Shown: positions 1 through 6,400 of the stretch, in pieces
How positions within the stretch are numbered: the stretch's first letter is position 1
Layout of the letters: each line of letters begins with the position of its first letter
Source: Betaproteobacteria bacterium
GTDB lineage: Bacteria > Pseudomonadota > Gammaproteobacteria > Burkholderiales > SG8-39
Length of the DNA: 7,108 bases
Direction of reading: 5' to 3'
Assembly: GCA_019237595.1 (NCBI GenBank)
Contig: JAFAGU010000158.1
Location: forward strand, 1 to 7,108
The notes under the pieces: generated by a model
Seen by the model: the letters and a program-made list of their open reading frames with translations, nothing else
Told to the model about the DNA's origin: nothing
Databases searched by the model: none
Position numbers and translations under genes: made by a program

Positions 1-707
1 TGGGGCTCTCTTCGATTTCCGTATTCCCGGTCGCCGACCTGATCAACGGCAAGGCGCCGGCATTCGAGCTCAAGGACTTCGCGCCCATCGCACTCGTGAC
101 CGCCGATCCGACGGTGCTCGTCGTGCGCACGGATAGCCCCTACAGGACGCTTAAGGACTTCGTCGACGCGGCAAGGGCGAGGCCCGGAAAGATCAACTAT
201 TCCTCTTCGGGCGTGTACGGCACCCTGCACGTCGCGATGGAGATTTTCGCGAACGCGGCCGGCATCCAGCTCTTCCATGTTCCCTACCAGGGCGGCGGGC
301 CGGCGGTGACGGCGCTCCTCGGCGGGCAGGTCGAGGCGCTCGCCTCGGGGCCGGCAGCGGCGATCAGCCAGATCAAGGCGGGAAAGATGCGCGCGCTCGC
401 GAGCTGGAGCACCGAGCGCCTCGCGCTCCTTCCCGATATCCCGACCTTCAAGGAGCTCGGCTACGACGCGGAGTTCTACATCTGGTCGGGCATTTTCGTC
501 CCGGCCGCGACGCCGCCCGACATCCAGCTGAAGCTCCGCCACGCGGTGCGCGACGCGGCGACCTCGACCGAGTTCAAGGCGGCAATGGAGAAGGTCTCCA
601 CGCCGGTCGCCTACCTGGACGCGCCGGAGTTCCAGAAGTACTGGGAGCGCGACGCGGCGCGGCTCAAGGCCGCGGTGGAGAAAATCGGGCGCGTCGAGGA
701 GAAGTAG
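1..707 (+). CDS. Bug-family (TctC-like) tripartite tricarboxylate transporter substrate-binding protein, 5'-truncated
   Basis: This is the C-terminal part of a periplasmic solute receptor of the Bug/TctC family. Such receptors bind small carboxylates or related anions and deliver them to a TctAB-type membrane transporter, or act as orphan sensors. The frame is open from position 3 and gives 234 residues before TAG at 705-707. Full-length members are about 320-330 residues, so the signal peptide and roughly the first 90 residues lie upstream. Family hallmarks are visible: the 'KDFAPIALV' strand near 72-98, 'VPYQGGGPAVTALLGGQVE' from 279, 'IKAGKMRALA' and 'LPDIPTFKELGY' from about 429. A GTG at 96 could be mistaken for a start, but family-conserved sequence continues upstream of it, so it is internal. 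No tctA or tctB gene is visible. The ligand cannot be told from sequence. The gene converges on the minus-strand gene at 738 and is functionally unrelated to the efflux operon as far as can be seen. Confidence 0.95.
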   Translation, partial: GLSSISVFPVADLINGKAPAFELKDFAPIALVTADPTVLVVRTDSPYRTLKDFVDAARARPGKINYSSSGVYGTLHVAMEIFANAAGIQLFHVPYQGGGPAVTALLGGQVEALASGPAAAISQIKAGKMRALASWSTERLALLPDIPTFKELGYDAEFYIWSGIFVPAATPPDIQLKLRHAVRDAATSTEFKAAMEKVSTPVAYLDAPEFQKYWERDAARLKAAVEKIGRVEEK

Positions 708-739
708 CGGCCTGCGCGGCCGCGAAGGCCGCCGCCTTC
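707..739. terminator. Pair of short GC hairpins between convergent genes (possible weak bidirectional terminator)
   Basis: Two adjacent inverted repeats span the convergent junction. GCGGCC (707-712) pairs with GGCCGC (718-723) around a 5-nt loop, and GAAGGC (724-729) pairs with GCCTTC (734-739) around a 4-nt loop. The first begins at the last base of the Bug stop codon and the second reaches into the stop codon of the minus-strand gene (738-740). There is no T tract on either side, so this is not a canonical intrinsic terminator. Six-bp GC stems also arise easily by chance at this base composition. Confidence 0.25.
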
Positions 740-1436
740 AGCGCCGCCGCTGCTTGCGGCGTTTCGCCAGGCGCGCGGCCAGCTTCTCTACGAGCGCGCG
801 CGGCCGCCGGTACTGCAGCAGTCCGCCGACGCGCCGCTCGAACGCGTCTCGCCGCGTGACCGCGCGAAGGTGCCGGCGCTCCAAGAGGCGGAAATGCTCG
901 AGCGCGTCGAGCGTCTCGGGAAGCTCCCAGACGTCCTTCGTCCCGGAAACCCAGGCCTCGAGCGGCATGCGGCGCAGGTCGTAGGGCACGGAGAACTCGC
1001 GCAGCGTCTTGTGGTGGCGGCGGTTGTAATACTCGTGGAAATAGGACGCGGCGAGCTCGCGCAGCGTCCGGTACACGGGATCGCGCCAGCGAAGGCCGAT
1101 GCCGTTGGTCTTCGAGATCGCGCCCCAGCGGCCGTGGCGCCGGAAGAGCGCGACGACATGGTCGTAGTCGCGCTCGGCGCGCAGGTCCATGAGGAGCGGC
1201 GGCTCGCCGTGCACCCACAGCGCGCACGCGGCGAGCATGGCGCCCTCGATGCAATGCGCGCGGCGCGTGCGCAGCACCTCGCGCACCGGCCTGCAGGTGT
1301 CGCCGGAGAGCTCGAAGTTCTGCTTGAGCCCGTAGAGGAACGCCTGGATGCGCTCGGGCGAGGAGAGCCGGCGCAGGACGGCGAATTCGGCCGGGGAAAG
1401 GCCGAGGAGCTCGCGCGTGGCGCGCCGGCGCTTCAT
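738..1436 (-). CDS. Conserved hypothetical protein, transglutaminase-like (Cys-His) fold suspected
   Basis: The protein has 232 residues and no signal peptide or membrane segment, so it is probably cytoplasmic. The sequence shows 'HCIEGAMLAACALW' (Cys62 at the start of a hydrophobic helix), then 'PPLLMDLRAERDYDHVVALFRRHGRWGAISKTN' around His93. This Cys-helix / strand-His / 'GRW' strand order resembles the transglutaminase-like cysteine hydrolase core. The position where classical members carry the catalytic Asp appears to be Ser108, with Asn111 close by. Downstream lies a conserved-looking block, 'DPVYRTLRELAASYFHEYY', and the last 12 residues are very basic (RLAKRRKQRRR). ATG at 1436-1434 is preceded only by a weak GGTAAG ribosome-binding site. 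The gene follows tetR by 47 bp on the same strand and is probably co-transcribed with it. The existence of the gene is well supported by its conserved-looking blocks and codon bias. The fold is a moderate-confidence motif reading, and the substrate and role are unknown. Confidence 0.68.
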   Translation of the reverse strand: MKRRRATRELLGLSPAEFAVLRRLSSPERIQAFLYGLKQNFELSGDTCRPVREVLRTRRAHCIEGAMLAACALWVHGEPPLLMDLRAERDYDHVVALFRRHGRWGAISKTNGIGLRWRDPVYRTLRELAASYFHEYYNRRHHKTLREFSVPYDLRRMPLEAWVSGTKDVWELPETLDALEHFRLLERRHLRAVTRRDAFERRVGGLLQYRRPRALVEKLAARLAKRRKQRRR

Positions 1437-1455
1437 GGCGGCGAACTTACCACGC

Positions 1456-1485
1456 TTGACAGCGCCGCCGGCCGCCGTTGATACT
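1456..1485 (+). promoter_or_regulatory. Sigma70-like promoter pointing antisense into tetR
   Basis: An exact TTGACA (1456-1461) is followed after 18 bp by GATACT (1480-1485, 4 of 6 matches to TATAAT). It lies in the 47-bp gap between two minus-strand genes and faces right, so a transcript would run antisense through the 3' end of tetR. The -10 region sits in an AT-rich island (about 1479-1506) inside very GC-rich DNA. No plausible sense gene lies downstream on this strand before 2259. It may be a real antisense promoter or chance. Confidence 0.35.
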
Positions 1486-2113
1486 AAACCTTATGGTTAA
1501 CCTTAGGGGCCGCATCGAGGAGCGCCTCGGCGAGCGCGCACAGGCGCGAGCCCGGGCCGCGCGGCCCCACGCTCTGCAGGCTTACCCTCGCGCCTTCCAC
1601 GAGCAGGAAGAGCTCGTCGGCGAGCTCGCGCGGGTGGGCGAAGCCCGCTTCGCGGCAAAGCGCGACCAGGCGCTCGCGCGTGCGGCGCTTCTGCGCCTCG
1701 ACGATGCGGCAGGCCGGGTGGCGGCGCCCGGCGAGCTCGACCGCCGCATTGGCGAGCGCGCAGCCCCGGCCGCTCGACTCGTCCGCAAATTGGGACACGC
1801 GCCGCAGCAGCCAGCGCAGCTGCGCACCCGGATTTCCCGGCTCGGCGCGGCGCGCTTCCTCCCAGACGGCGTCCGATTCATCGGAGAGCCGGTTGAGGTA
1901 GGCCGAGATCAGCGCATCCTTCGAGGAGAAATGCCGGTAGAGCGTCATCTTGTTCGTGCCGGCGCAGGCGGCGATCGCCTCCACGCCGACGGCGCGGATG
2001 CCGTCGCGGTAGAAGAGCTCCCGCGCGGCGGCGAGGATGCGCTCGCGCGGCGCGAGGCGCGCGCTCGGCTTGCGAATGACCCTGCGCCGCGTGGGGGCGA
2101 GGCCCGGCCTCAT
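1484..2113 (-). CDS. TetR/AcrR-family transcriptional repressor of the adjacent RND efflux operon
   Basis: The protein has 209 residues, normal for the family. Residues about 22-68 form the TetR_N DNA-binding domain: 'RERILAAARELFYRDGIRAVGVEAIA' is helices 1-2, and 'AGTNKMTLYRHFSSKDALISAYL' holds the turn, the recognition helix and the typical YRHF signature. The C-terminal ligand and dimer domain includes 'SGRGCALANAAVELA', a pattern common in this class. A basic 20-residue N-terminal extension precedes the domain. The start at 2113 is favoured by a strong Shine-Dalgarno (GGAGAGGAGG, plus-strand 2119-2128) five bases upstream. The gene is divergent from the efflux operon and faces an 18-bp palindrome between them. 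This is the classic arrangement for a local repressor that controls itself and the pump (inference). The inducer is unknown. Its 3' end is unusually AT-rich and overlaps an antisense promoter-like element. Confidence 0.95.
   Translation of the reverse strand: MRPGLAPTRRRVIRKPSARLAPRERILAAARELFYRDGIRAVGVEAIAACAGTNKMTLYRHFSSKDALISAYLNRLSDESDAVWEEARRAEPGNPGAQLRWLLRRVSQFADESSGRGCALANAAVELAGRRHPACRIVEAQKRRTRERLVALCREAGFAHPRELADELFLLVEGARVSLQSVGPRGPGSRLCALAEALLDAAPKVNHKV
1487..1505. repeat. AACCTTA direct repeat with embedded GGTTAACC palindrome
   Basis: AACCTTA occurs at 1487-1493 and again at 1499-1505, 12 bp apart. The 8-bp palindrome GGTTAACC (1495-1502) overlaps the second copy. The element encodes the last residues of the TetR protein (KVNHKV) and lies just downstream of the -10 of the antisense promoter-like sequence. 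It could be a protein-binding site, but the arms are short. Confidence 0.3.
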
Positions 2114-2149
2114 GGTTGCCTCCTCTCCGTTCCGGTTCGCCCGGGCGCC

Positions 2150-2178
2150 TTGACACGCATGTTACCGACCAGTACCTT
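2150..2178 (+). promoter_or_regulatory. Putative sigma70 promoter of the efflux operon
   Basis: An exact TTGACA (2150-2155) is followed after 17 bp by TACCTT (2173-2178), a weak -10 with 3 of 6 matches. Transcription would start near 2185, giving a leader of about 75 nt before the ATG at 2259. The spacer and -10 are covered by operator-like half-sites and the start point lies inside the perfect palindrome, as expected for a repressed promoter. The -35 is convincing and the -10 is tentative. Confidence 0.45.
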
Positions 2179-2187
2179 TGGTGTTAC
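2159..2187 (-). promoter_or_regulatory. Putative tetR promoter
   Basis: On the minus strand GTAACA (plus 2182-2187) and TAACAT (plus 2159-2164) are 17 bp apart, each matching 4 of 6 consensus bases. They fall within the two operator copies, so one bound repressor dimer would sit over the -35 and another over the -10. This implies autoregulation. The hexamers are imperfect and could simply be operator half-sites. Confidence 0.35.
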
Positions 2188-2199
2188 CGATCGGTAACA
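2160..2199. promoter_or_regulatory. Tandem TetR-type operator: one perfect 18-bp palindrome plus one degenerate copy
   Basis: TGTTACCGATCGGTAACA at 2182-2199 is a perfect 18-bp palindrome. The same left half-site TGTTACCGA recurs at 2160-2168. It is followed by CCAGTACCT, which matches the expected right half at 5 of 9 positions. The centres of the two copies are 22 bp apart, close to two helical turns, so two dimers could bind the same face of the DNA. The outer arms ATGTTACCGA (2159-2168) and TCGGTAACAT (2191-2200) are also exact inverted repeats. The location between divergent tetR and RND genes strongly suggests that this is the repressor's operator. Confidence 0.78.
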
Positions 2200-2258
2200 T
2201 CATGGCATAGCCCGCGGCCCGCCACAAGCGCGCCCGGCATTCCAGGGAGCTGCACCCG

Positions 2259-3425
2259 ATGAAGAAGGTTCTCGCGCTCGTCCCCTGCCTCGTCCTCGCC
2301 GCCTGCGGCCTTTCCGAAGGCCAGGAAAAAGGCGGCAAGAAGGGCGGCGGCCCGCTCGGCTTCCCGCCGCCCGAGGTCACCGTGGTCACGGTCCAGCCGC
2401 GCTCGCTCCCGGTGACGTTCGAGTACGCCGGCCAGAGCGCAGGCTCGCGCGAGGCGGAGGTGCGCCCGCGCGTGGCAGGGATCATCGTCCGGCGCAACTT
2501 CGACGAAGGCAAGCCCGTCAAGGAAGGCCAGTCGCTCTATTCGATCGACCCGGCGCCCTTCGAGGCGGCGGTCGCGAAGGCCGAAGCCGACGTCGCGGCG
2601 GCCGACGCGCGCGAGCAGCAGGCGAGGCGAAACGCGGCGCGGCTGAAGCCGCTCATCGCCGACAAGGCGGTGAGCCAGAAGGAGCTCGACGACGCGCTCT
2701 CCGCCGAGAGCATCGGCGCCGCGGACCTGAAGGCCGCGAAGGCGCAGCTCGTGCAGGCGAAGCTGAACCTCGGCTATACGCGCGTCGAGTCGCCGATCTC
2801 CGGGATCGCCAGCCGCTCGCAGCGCTCGGAGGGCTCGCTCGTCCAGGGGCCGGACGTGCTGCTCACCACGGTCGTGCAGGTGCACCCGATCTGGGTCTAC
2901 TTCGGCGTGCCGGACAACGAGCAGGCGCGCCTGCAGAAGGAAATCGAGGCCGGCCGCCTGCAGCTTCCCAAGAACGGGTTCGAGGTCGAGCTGCGGCTCG
3001 CCGACGGCACCGTCTTCCCGCACAAGGGGCGCGTCAATTTTTCCGATGTGCGCATCTCCGCCGCCACGGGCACGCGCGACGCACGCGCCGAAGTGCCGAA
3101 CCCGGATTCGCGCCTGCGCCCGGGCGAGTTCGTCCGCGTGGTGCTGAAAGGCGCCGTGCGGCCGGCCGCGCTAACGGTGCCGCAGCGAGCGGTGCTGGAA
3201 GGGCCGCAGGGCAAGCTGGTCTTCATCGTCGACGAGAAGAGCACCGCGCAGCCGCGGCCGGTGGAACTCGGCGACTGGGCAGGCAACGACTGGATCGTCA
3301 CCAATGGCCTGAAGCCCGGCGACCGCGTGATCGTAGACGGCCTGATGAAGCTCGGGCCCGGCGCGCCGGTCAAGCTCGCGGACCCGAACGCGCAGCCGAA
3401 GCCGCCGGCGCAGAAGAAGCAGTAG
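2259..3425 (+). CDS. RND efflux periplasmic adaptor (membrane fusion) lipoprotein, AcrA/MexA/MexE-like
   Basis: This 388-residue adaptor links the inner-membrane RND permease to the outer-membrane channel. It begins with a lipoprotein signal peptide: lipobox Leu-Ala-Ala-Cys ends at Cys16, the predicted lipidation site. A Gly/Lys/Pro-rich linker follows (about 22-38). The first lipoyl half-motif is at about 66-100 ('RPRVAGIIVRRNFDEGKPVKEGQSL'-type region). An Ala/Glu/Lys-rich alpha-hairpin spans about 101-168, and the second lipoyl half is at about 169-200 ('TRVESPISGIASR'). The beta-barrel covers about 208-296, ending 'LRPGEFVRV', and the membrane-proximal domain starts at 'TVPQRAV' (306) and runs to about 372. 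A Pro/Lys/Gln-rich tail closes the protein. AGGGAG at 2244-2249, nine bases before the ATG, supports the start. It is the first gene of the operon, 9 bp before the permease, and is probably repressed through the palindrome at 2182-2199. Length and domain order are normal. Confidence 0.96.
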   Translation: MKKVLALVPCLVLAACGLSEGQEKGGKKGGGPLGFPPPEVTVVTVQPRSLPVTFEYAGQSAGSREAEVRPRVAGIIVRRNFDEGKPVKEGQSLYSIDPAPFEAAVAKAEADVAAADAREQQARRNAARLKPLIADKAVSQKELDDALSAESIGAADLKAAKAQLVQAKLNLGYTRVESPISGIASRSQRSEGSLVQGPDVLLTTVVQVHPIWVYFGVPDNEQARLQKEIEAGRLQLPKNGFEVELRLADGTVFPHKGRVNFSDVRISAATGTRDARAEVPNPDSRLRPGEFVRVVLKGAVRPAALTVPQRAVLEGPQGKLVFIVDEKSTAQPRPVELGDWAGNDWIVTNGLKPGDRVIVDGLMKLGPGAPVKLADPNAQPKPPAQKKQ

Positions 3426-3434
3426 GCGCCGCCC

Positions 3435-6400
3435 GTGTTCTCGCGCTTCTTCATCGACCGGCCGATCTTCGCGGCCGTCCTCTCGATCTTCATTGTGCTT
3501 GCCGGCCTCGCGGCGATGCGAGTCCTTCCGATCGCCCAGTATCCCGAGATAGCGCCGCCGGTCGTCACCGTGCAGGCGATCTACCCGGGCGCCTCCGCCG
3601 ACGTCCTCGAGCAGACGGTCGCCGCGCCGCTCGAGAACCAGATCACCGGCGTCGAGAAGATGATCTACATGAGCTCGACCTCGGGCTCGAACGGCATCAC
3701 GCAGATCCAGGTCACCTTCGACATCGGCGCCGACGCGGACCAGGCCGCGCTCAACGTGAATAACCGCGTGAAGCAGGCCGAGCCGAGGCTGCCGGAGGAA
3801 GTGCGCCGCCAGGGCGTCACGGTGCAGAAGGGCTCCTCCGCCTTCCTGCAGGTGCTCGCCTTCTATTCCCCGGATGGGCGCTACGACAACCTCTATATCT
3901 CGAACTACGTCACGCTCAACATCCTCGACGCGCTGAAGCGCGTGCCGGGGACGACGAACGTGCAGATCTTCGGCGCGAAGGACTACGCGATGCGGATCTG
4001 GGTCCAGCCCGACCGCCTCACGCAGCTCAAGCTTTCGCCGACCGACATCATTCGCGTGCTGAACGAGCAGAACGCGCAGTTCGCGGCCGGCAAGATCGGC
4101 CAGTCGCCTTCGGGCGGGCCGCAGGAGCTCGTCTACACGGTCACCACGAAGGGGCGGCTCTCCGACCCGCGCGAGTTCGAGGAAGTGATCGTCCGCGCGA
4201 ACCCCGACGGCTCGAAGCTGCGCATCAAGGACGTGGCCCGCGTCGAGCTCGGCTCGCGGGACTACGAGTTCATCGGGCGGATGAACGGCCAGCAGGCGAC
4301 GCTGGTGGGCATCTTCCTCCTTCCCGGCGCGAACGCGCTCGAGGTGGCGCAGAACGTCGTCAAGACGGTGGACGAGCTGAAGACGCGCTTTCCCGACGGC
4401 CTTGCCTACGACGTGCCCTACGACACCACCAAGTTCGTGCGCGTCTCCATCCGCGAGGTCGTGATCACGCTCGTCGAGGCGATGATCCTCGTCGTCCTCG
4501 TCGTGTTCCTCTTCCTCCAGAACTGGCGCGCGACGCTCATTCCGATCGCGGCGGTGCCGGTCTCGCTCATCGGCACCTTCGCCGGGCTCTTCGCGCTGGG
4601 CTACTCGATCAACACGCTCACGCTCTTCGGCATGGTGCTCGCCATCGGCATCGTCGTGGACGACGCGATCGTCGTCCTCGAGAACATCGAGCGCATCATG
4701 CACGAGGAGCACCTCGACGCGCGCGCGGCGGCGATCAAGGCGATGCAGGAGGTGACCGGCCCGGTGATCGCGATCGTGCTCGTGCTGTGCTCGGTATTCG
4801 TGCCGATCGCCTTTCTCGGCGGGCTTGCTGGCGAGCTCTACCGGCAGTTCGCGGTGACGATCTCCATCGCCGTGGTGATCTCCGGCATCGTCGCGCTGAC
4901 GCTTACGCCCTCTCTTTGCGTCCTGATCCTGAGAAAGGAACACAAGGTCCAGGGGCGCTTCTTCCTGTGGTTCAACGCCGTCTTCGCCAAGGTCACGAAC
5001 CGCTACAGCAACGGCGTCGCGAGGATGATCCGCCGCGCGGCCGTGGGCGTGGTGCTCTTCGCTGCGATGGTGGCGATCGCCGCCGGGCTCTGGCGCATCA
5101 CGCCCTCGAGCCTCGTCCCGCAGGAGGACCAGGGCTTCTACATCACGGCGGTGATCCTGCCCGACGGGGCGACGCTCGAGCGCACCGACAAGGTCGTCGG
5201 CCAGGTGCTGCAGGCGATCCAGTCGAACCCGGACAACGAATACGCGGTGGCCTTCACGGGCTTCGATTTCCTCGGCGGGTACTTCCGCAACAATGCCGCG
5301 ACGATCTTCGTCGCGCAGAAGCACTGGGACGAGCGCAAGTCCAATACGCAGATGCTCGTGGGCGAGCTCTTCATGAAGACGGCCGGCATCAAGGACGGCC
5401 TCGTGCTCGCGTTCGCGCCGCCGCCGATCTTCGGCCTCGGCACGGCAGGGGGCTTCGAGCTCTATTTGCAGAACCGGGGCGAAGGCGGCGCCCAGCGCCT
5501 CGCGCAGGTGATGGGGCAGTTTCTCCAGCGCGCGAACACGAGCGGCCAGTTCGCTTTCGTGCAGACGCTCTGGCGCCCGGCGGCGCCGCAGCTCTACGTC
5601 GACGTGGATCGCGACAAGGCGAAGGCGCTCGGCGTGCCGCTCGGGGAGCTCTACGGCGCGCTCGCCGCGACGATGGGAAGCTACTACGTGAACGACTTCA
5701 ACAAGTTCGGCCGCACCTGGCAGGTGCTCATGTCGGCGGAGCCCGGCTACCGCAAGACGCCGGAATCCGTGGGCGAGGTGTACGTGCGCTCGGATCGCGG
5801 CGACATGGTCCCGGTGCGCGCGCTCGCGAACGTGAAGTACTCGGCCGGACCGGACTCGATGACGCGCTTCAACAACCTGCCGGCGGTGAAGCTCCTCGGC
5901 CAGGCGGCGCCGGGCATGTCCTCGGGCCAGGCGATCGACGCGGCCGAGCGGATCGCGGGCGAGGTGCTGCCGCCTGACTTCAGCTTCGACTGGGGCGGCG
6001 CCTCCTACCAGGAGAAGAAGACCGGCGGCACCTCGGCGCTCGTCCTCGGCCTCGCCGTGATCATGGTGTTCCTCATCCTTGCGGCGCAGTACGAGCGTTG
6101 GACGCTGCCCCTCTCGGTGCTGATGGCGTTGCCCTTCGGCACCTTCGGCGCGTTCGCCGCCGTGTGGCTGAGGAGCCATCTTTCCGGCGCGGGCGCCGAC
6201 TACACGAACGACGTGTACTTCCAGATCGGCCTCGTGACGCTCCTCGGCCTCGCGGCGAAGAACGCGATCCTGATCGTGCAGTTTGCCGAGCTGAAGGAGC
6301 GGGAAGGCCTCTCCGCCGCCGCGGCGGCGCTCGAGGCGGCGCGGCTACGCTTCCGGCCGATCCTGATGACGTCGCTCGCGTTCATCTTTGGCGTCGTGCC

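Noticed and set aside
870..1481. Plus-strand 203-codon frame opposite the transglutaminase-like gene
   Set aside because: The opposite strand shows coherent motifs (HCIEGAM, DHVVALF, VYRTLREL), while this frame reads as Arg/Ala/Glu-rich filler. It is a coding shadow.
1478..2197. A 239-codon plus-strand frame antisense to tetR, beginning with TTG inside the antisense promoter-like region
   Set aside because: It mirrors the TetR coding sequence, has an Arg/Ala-rich translation without family motifs, and has no ribosome-binding site. If the promoter at 1456-1485 is active, a non-coding antisense RNA is more likely than this protein.
2202..2210. Minimal upstream frame ATG-GCA-TAG in the leader of the adaptor gene
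   Set aside because: It would encode Met-Ala only, has no ribosome-binding site, and such minimal start-stop pairs are common by chance. There is no sign of attenuation.
2211..2258. Leader between the operator and the adaptor start, checked for a riboswitch or attenuator
   Set aside because: It is about 48 GC-rich bases with no stable terminator-antiterminator pair or known riboswitch element, only the ribosome-binding site at 2244-2249.
4787..5977. 396-codon plus-strand frame inside the permease gene
   Set aside because: It is the +1/+2 shadow of the RND permease, with Arg/Gly/Ala-rich low-complexity translation and no break in the permease frame that would suggest a frameshift.
3171..6179. 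A 1002-codon open frame on the minus strand, covering most of the permease gene
   Set aside because: It is exactly antisense to a permease with all its family motifs intact. Its translation is a low-complexity mix of Arg, His, Glu, Asp and Leu, as expected when GC-ending codons remove stops from the opposite frame. No ribosome-binding site or recognisable domain supports it.
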